A DNA stretch of 11,048 nt from Anaerolineales bacterium (lineage in GTDB: Bacteria > Chloroflexota > Anaerolineae > Anaerolineales > E44-bin32): the NCBI GenBank assembly GCA_011772595.1, contig WVZH01000335.1:10418-21465 (forward strand), given 5' to 3'. The position numbers and the translations under genes were made by a program. Shown here one piece after another: positions 8,114 through 11,048 of this stretch (positions are counted from its first letter, which is position 1; each line of letters opens with the position of its first letter). Under the pieces are notes generated by a model. That model was not told where the DNA came from, did no database searches, and worked only from the letters and a program-made list of their open reading frames with translations.

Positions 8114-8584
8114 ATGATCGATGTTCGATTGGACGATTTGATACTCATCGCAATCATGAAATCGCCGAGGGATCTCGAAATCGCACGCGTGCTTGGTTGG
8201 TATCGCATCCCGCTCCAAACCGCACCGAAAACCGTTCGCGTCGATTGGCTTGCGTTTTACCTCACGAGTGCGTTCAGCGACCAGAAATGGAGCGTGCAAC
8301 ACTTGGCGCCGGTCTTGGGCCATGAGATGGTTAGGCGCAGAGCGTTGCTGAGGGATGAACCCGATCATCCTAGAGCTGATGAACCCTATCTCAAGATTCA
8401 AATCGGCCCGCTCGTTCAACTCTCCAGGCCGATCCCTTCAAATCGCTGGCGACGCTTTACGTTCCTCTATACGACGGGAGAGCGCTTCTTAAAGGCTCAA
8501 GAGATCAAAGACCTGCGCGTACCTTCTTCAGACGTGCGAGATCGGTTGTGGCGTATCTTGCGCGAACGTACATCTCCAGTCTAA
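8114..8584 (+). CDS. Conserved hypothetical protein, 156 residues
   Basis: A small soluble protein with no signal peptide or membrane helix. It is rich in Arg, Trp and Pro: the core reads LGWYRIPL (about residues 28-35), VDWLAFYLTSAF (43-54), HLAPVLGHEMVRRRALL (63-79), EPDHPRADEPYLK (82-94) and RPIPSNRWRRFTFLYTT (105-121), ending SSDVRDRLWRIL. These blocks resemble, from memory, an uncharacterised family in Chloroflexota and cyanobacteria, whose members sometimes carry a C-terminal endonuclease-like domain. If that recollection is right, this is a short form lacking the nuclease part. Function is unknown; the charged aromatic composition would suit nucleic-acid contact, but that is inference. 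It sits 28 nt behind the decayed membrane gene and 21 nt before a large inverted repeat, so it is the last gene of its transcript. Confidence 0.75.
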   Translation: MIDVRLDDLILIAIMKSPRDLEIARVLGWYRIPLQTAPKTVRVDWLAFYLTSAFSDQKWSVQHLAPVLGHEMVRRRALLRDEPDHPRADEPYLKIQIGPLVQLSRPIPSNRWRRFTFLYTTGERFLKAQEIKDLRVPSSDVRDRLWRILRERTSPV

Positions 8585-8605
8585 AAGTAGGGCGGGGAGA
8601 ATGCG

Positions 8606-8718
8606 GGGGCTAGGGATCAGGCACCGGGGTACCTAGGCACCAGGGCACCAAGGGATGTTCTTTCCTAGGTGCCCTGGTGCCCAAGTGCCAAGGTGCCTAA
8701 TCCCTGATCCCTAACCCC
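8606..8718 (+). repeat. Large nested inverted repeat
   Basis: The outer arms 8606-8621 and 8703-8718 pair at 15 of 16 positions (TAGGGATCAGG against CCTGATCCCTA, plus a GGGG/CCCC end). The inner arms 8636-8649 and 8668-8681 are a perfect 14-bp inverted repeat (GGCACCAGGGCACC). It continues after one mismatch with a few more pairs, leaving a loop near 8656-8661. The middle segments pair only partly (AGGCACC at 8619-8625 can meet GGTGCCT at 8692-8698). GGCACC-type units recur within each arm. This could be a REP/MITE-like intergenic element or simply a giant terminator. Confidence 0.85.
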
Positions 8719-8722
8719 TTTT
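8636..8722 (+). terminator. Probable transcription terminator formed by the inverted repeat
   Basis: The hairpin with a perfect 14-bp GC-rich stem lies 52 nt after the stop at 8584. The whole structure is followed directly by TTTT at 8719-8722, a short run. It separates the hypothetical gene from the hydantoinase gene and its own -10-like box. Termination efficiency cannot be judged; the long outer stem may matter more than the short U-run. Confidence 0.5.
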
Positions 8723-8749
8723 CATGGCCTCTCATAACCAATTCCCGTC

Positions 8750-8755
8750 TATAAT
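8750..8755 (+). promoter_or_regulatory. Candidate -10 box for the hydantoinase gene
   Basis: A consensus TATAAT sits 56 bp before the ATG of the hydantoinase gene and just after the terminator-like repeat, where a new promoter is expected. No good -35 lies at the standard distance; TTCATG at 8721-8726 is 23 bp away, too far. Confidence 0.45.
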
Positions 8756-8811
8756 CAAGACAACTTTGAAAGCTATTCATCCACGTGATGGCACATTAGG
8801 AGATATCCGCC

Positions 8812-10233
8812 ATGCCCCCCAAACTCATCCGCTCCGGCACGCTCGTCACGGCCGGTGACACTTTTGACGCGGACCTGCTGATCGAAGGTGAAAAGATTGC
8901 CAAGATTGGACGTGATCTCGAAGGGCTCGACGCGGAAATTGTCGACGCCGAAGGTAAGATTGTCATACCAGGGGGTATCGATCCCCACACACATTTCGAT
9001 CTGCCCATGTTTGATACGGTTTCGTCGGACGACCACTATAGCGGGCATAAAGCTGCGGCGTTCGGAGGGACGACCACCGTGCTCGACTTCGTCCCCCAAG
9101 ACCATCCAACGCTAAAAGAGACGATTGATGAGTGGCATGCGAAAGCGGACCATATGGCAGCGGTTGACTTTGGCTTTCACATGAATATCACACGCCTGGA
9201 TGCAGCCGTCTTGGAAGAAATCCCCGAATTGCTGAAGGAAGGTATTACAACTTTGAAAGTCTTCACTGCCTACAACGGAAGCTTGAGGTTGCAGGACGGG
9301 GAGATTTTCGAGGTCATGAGGGTGGCTGCCAAGCATGGCATGCTTACTTTGCTTCACGCTGAGAATGGCGATGTAATCGAGATCCTCACGAAGGAAGCGC
9401 TTGCAGAGGGTCATATTGAACCGGTTTGGCATGCATATACTCGTCCGGTTTGGGGTGCTGTGGAATCTGTTTTACGTGGCATCGCCTTAGCGGAACAAGC
9501 TGGGGCGTCCCTATACGTTGTGCATCTCAACACTGCCGGCGGGTTAGATCAGATCCACTTTGGACGCTCACGAGGTGTCCGCGTGATGGGGGAAACCTGT
9601 CCGCAATATCTGTTTTTCACCCGCGAGCATCTGCAACGCGAGGATGGGGCTAAGTGGATTTGTTCTCCACCCGTGCGTTCTGCCGTTGACAACGCTGCCT
9701 TGTGGGAGGGCTTGGGGAACGGGAGTATTCATACGATCGGCACGGATCATTGCCCCTTTTTCTACGACGGCACACAACCGATTGAGTATGAGGGGGCGGA
9801 GGTCGCGATTCCAGGCAAGGAATTGGGTGCCAGCGATTTCACTAAGATCCCGAACGGTTTGCCCGGGGTGGGCGATCGGATGCCTGTCCTTTGGACCCAT
9901 GGTGTAGGTGCAGGTCGCATCACGCAGAATCAGTTTGTTGCACTGACAAGCACGAACGCAGCCAGAATCTTTGGGCTATATCCACGCAAGGGGACCCTGG
10001 AACCCGGATCCGATGCAGATGTGGTGATATGGGATCCTGAGAAGAAACTTACGTACGGTGTAGCGCATGCTCAACACCGCACGGATTACAACTTATATGA
10101 AGGCTGGGAGCTCGTGGGTTATCCAGAGAAGGTGTTCCTACGAGGGAACTTGATCATAGATCGTGGGGATTGGCTCGGAAAGCCGGGAATGGGCAGATTC
10201 TTGAAACGGAGTCCAGGTGCACCCGTAATTTAG
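8812..10233 (+). CDS. hydA: Dihydropyrimidinase / D-hydantoinase
   Basis: A 473-residue cytosolic amidohydrolase with a binuclear metal site that opens cyclic amides: dihydropyrimidines in pyrimidine breakdown, or hydantoins. All hallmarks are present: His59 and His61 in GIDPHTHFD, the lysine expected to be carbamylated (Lys149 in TTLKVFTAY, with Tyr154 beside it), His182 (LLHAENGD), His238 (VVHLN) and Asp312 (IGTDHCPF). Length is normal for the family, and the C-terminal YPRKGTLEPGSDADVVIWD closes the beta-sandwich typical of these enzymes. The ATG at 8812 has AGGAGA 8 nt upstream. It is followed by a molybdenum hydroxylase subunit, a pairing known from purine and hydantoin catabolic clusters (for example the E. 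coli xdh-yge-hyuA region). Whether it prefers dihydrouracil, hydantoin or a purine-derived ring cannot be read from sequence; allantoinase is less likely from the motifs. Confidence 0.94.
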   Translation: MPPKLIRSGTLVTAGDTFDADLLIEGEKIAKIGRDLEGLDAEIVDAEGKIVIPGGIDPHTHFDLPMFDTVSSDDHYSGHKAAAFGGTTTVLDFVPQDHPTLKETIDEWHAKADHMAAVDFGFHMNITRLDAAVLEEIPELLKEGITTLKVFTAYNGSLRLQDGEIFEVMRVAAKHGMLTLLHAENGDVIEILTKEALAEGHIEPVWHAYTRPVWGAVESVLRGIALAEQAGASLYVVHLNTAGGLDQIHFGRSRGVRVMGETCPQYLFFTREHLQREDGAKWICSPPVRSAVDNAALWEGLGNGSIHTIGTDHCPFFYDGTQPIEYEGAEVAIPGKELGASDFTKIPNGLPGVGDRMPVLWTHGVGAGRITQNQFVALTSTNAARIFGLYPRKGTLEPGSDADVVIWDPEKKLTYGVAHAQHRTDYNLYEGWELVGYPEKVFLRGNLIIDRGDWLGKPGMGRFLKRSPGAPVI

Positions 10234-10275
10234 CAAGATGCTGAGTCTGCTGGATTTACGACCAGGGTGAGTAAT

Positions 10276-10285
10276 AAGGAGGTGG
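10276..10285 (+). promoter_or_regulatory. Very strong Shine-Dalgarno before a 22-codon ORF
   Basis: AAGGAGGTGG contains the full anti-SD complement GGAGG (10278-10282), 7 nt before ATG 10290. No other start in the window has a match this good, which is why the short ORF is reported. Confidence 0.5.
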
Positions 10286-10289
10286 AAGA

Positions 10290-10358
10290 ATGAATCCCTC
10301 GGAGCGCATTGAGCCTGGTTCGTATTCCCCTCGTCGTCTTGAATTCATGTGTCCTTGA
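10290..10358 (+). CDS. Possible small ORF or leader peptide, 22 residues
   Basis: The ORF reads MNPSERIEPG then SYSPRRLEFMCP and ends at TGA 10356-10358. It lies 56 nt after the hydantoinase stop and 136 nt before the Mo-hydroxylase gene. The only support is the near-perfect ribosome binding site. The peptide has no run of one amino acid as in attenuation leaders and no hydrophobic stretch. It may be the surviving first codons of a gene lost by deletion or frameshift; no recognisable continuation was found in the other two frames up to 10494. Confidence 0.3.
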   Translation: MNPSERIEPGSYSPRRLEFMCP

Positions 10359-10383
10359 TCGTCAGTCACCGCCGTGTTAAAAT
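10355..10383 (+). promoter_or_regulatory. Sigma70-type promoter ahead of the molybdenum hydroxylase gene
   Basis: TTGATC (10355-10360) and TAAAAT (10378-10383) are separated by exactly 17 bp. They match the consensus at 4 of 6 and 5 of 6 positions. Transcription would begin near 10390, giving a leader of about 105 nt before ATG 10495. The -35 box overlaps the stop codon of the small ORF. The leader has short GC-rich inverted segments (GGATCG at 10396-10401 can pair with CGATCC at 10467-10472), but I recognise no known riboswitch. Confidence 0.55.
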
Positions 10384-10494
10384 TCGACAGACCTCGGATC
10401 GTCGGTCGTTTGAAGGGTGTAATTTCAGGCGGCGTTGGGCATCCCCGCCCGTCGAAAAGTGCCGGCCGATCCTCGGAACCTCTCAGTAAAGACG

Positions 10495-11048
10495 ATGAGC
10501 CTTTGGCAGGATTATCTGCAGCCTGAAACCGTGGAGGAGGCACTCACGGCACTCGTAAGCGCTCCAGGCCCCTCCGCGATCATCGCCGGGGGGACGGATC
10601 TGCTCCTCGATATTCAACAAGGCCGCCACCCACCCGTACATACTTTGGTCGACGTGAGCCGCGTCGAAGAGATGCGGAGGGTGCGATCGGACGACGCACA
10701 TCTTTATCTGGGCGCGGCGGTCACGCATCAAGAAATCATCCAGCATCCCTTGCTGCAAGTACAGGCGCAATGTTTGGTTGATGCCTGCGGACTGATCGGT
10801 GGTCCACAGATTCGAAACGTAGCGACTTTGGGGGGAAACGTGGCGCATGCCCTGCCTGCCGGAGATGGGACGATCGCCCTTCTGGCGCTAGACGCCGAGG
10901 CGCAACTCACTTCGACCGACGGGAGTCGCTGGGATCCGGTAGAGAAGCTCTTTGCAGGACCGGGCGAGACCGCCTTCGACCGAAAACGGGAGATCTTGAT
11001 TGGATTTCGGCTCCCCATACTTGGACCTAGAGAAGCATCGGCCTTTCA
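10495..11048 (+). CDS. Molybdenum hydroxylase FAD-binding subunit, xanthine dehydrogenase / CoxM family (3' partial)
   Basis: The first 184 residues of a protein usually about 280-300 long; it runs off the right edge. It is the FAD subunit that passes electrons from the molybdenum and iron-sulfur subunits of xanthine dehydrogenase, carbon monoxide dehydrogenase or nicotinate-type hydroxylases. The start follows the family pattern (MSLWQDYLQPETVEEAL). The two FAD-binding motifs are intact: IAGGTDLL (30-37), and IRNVATLGGN continuing into VAHALPAGD (106-124 overall). The frame is open upstream back to 10423, but the only in-frame alternatives (TTG 10435, GTG 10459) lack a ribosome site and would add non-family sequence. 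Shine-Dalgarno before 10495 is weak. The partner molybdopterin and 2Fe-2S subunits are expected further right. Next to a hydantoinase, xanthine/hypoxanthine oxidation is the favoured role, but the substrate is set by the missing large subunit. Confidence 0.92.
   Translation, partial: MSLWQDYLQPETVEEALTALVSAPGPSAIIAGGTDLLLDIQQGRHPPVHTLVDVSRVEEMRRVRSDDAHLYLGAAVTHQEIIQHPLLQVQAQCLVDACGLIGGPQIRNVATLGGNVAHALPAGDGTIALLALDAEAQLTSTDGSRWDPVEKLFAGPGETAFDRKREILIGFRLPILGPREASAF

Noticed and set aside
7714..8208. Reverse-strand 164-residue ORF
   Set aside because: It opposes the Thr/Pro linker and the start of the hypothetical gene; the low-complexity Gly/Cys/Arg end mirrors the repeat, so it is a shadow.
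8606..8718. CRISPR array or insertion-sequence ends
   Set aside because: The repeats are inverted and nested, without regular spacers, and no transposase gene lies inside or next to them.
10349..10489. A 46-residue forward ORF in the gap before the FAD subunit (GTG start)
   Set aside because: It has no ribosome site, is Arg-rich and unrecognisable, and overlaps the promoter; it also does not continue any known family.
10384..10494. Known riboswitch in the leader (purine, guanidine or molybdenum-cofactor type)
   Set aside because: Conserved core sequences of these classes were not found by eye; only short, imperfect pairings are present.
10483..10848. Reverse-strand 121-residue ORF
   Set aside because: It is antisense to the clear FAD-subunit gene with both cofactor motifs in the forward frame.

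Overview
The window looks like part of a bacterial chromosome, most plausibly from the Chloroflexota (Anaerolineae-like). This is an inference from three things: moderately GC-rich, densely packed genes; a Thr/Pro-rich surface linker followed by one membrane helix (the PT-rich spacers common in that phylum); and the general look of the proteins. No rRNA or marker gene is present to confirm it.

Region 1 (1-6506) is one forward run of six genes with overlaps or short gaps, probably a single operon whose start lies left of the window. It begins with the C-terminal nucleotide-binding half of a two-domain ABC ATPase of the nucleoside/sugar importer type, then two membrane permeases of the BmpA-linked nucleoside importer family (neighbours overlap by 4 and 1 nt). 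After 88 nt comes a threonine-synthase-family PLP enzyme, then a family 2 polyprenyl-phosphate glycosyltransferase, then, overlapping it by 4 nt, a 487-residue TrpB-like PLP enzyme of uncertain substrate.

Region 2 (6507-8085) is a decayed gene. It kept a secretion signal with a lipobox-like end, propeller-like repeats, a Thr/Pro linker, a membrane helix and a charged tail. It is broken by three same-direction (-1) frameshifts and one in-frame TAG. Behind it is an intact 156-residue conserved hypothetical gene (8114-8584), then a striking nested inverted repeat of about 113 bp (8606-8718) ending in TTTT, which probably insulates the two halves of the window.

Region 3 (8750-11048) holds a complete dihydropyrimidinase/D-hydantoinase gene with all expected metal and lysine residues, a 261-nt gap, and the start of the FAD subunit of a molybdenum hydroxylase (xanthine dehydrogenase / CoxM family), which runs off the right edge. 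The gap contains a 22-codon ORF with the strongest Shine-Dalgarno sequence in the window and a good sigma70-type promoter overlapping its stop codon.

Together, a nucleoside-type importer, a cyclic-amide hydrolase, a molybdenum hydroxylase subunit and amino-acid-type PLP enzymes suggest uptake and breakdown of purines, pyrimidines or hydantoin-like compounds. The combination recalls the anaerobic purine-degradation clusters that pair Mo-hydroxylases with a hydantoinase and a PLP ammonia-lyase. That link is by gene neighbourhood only. The glycosyltransferase does not obviously fit.
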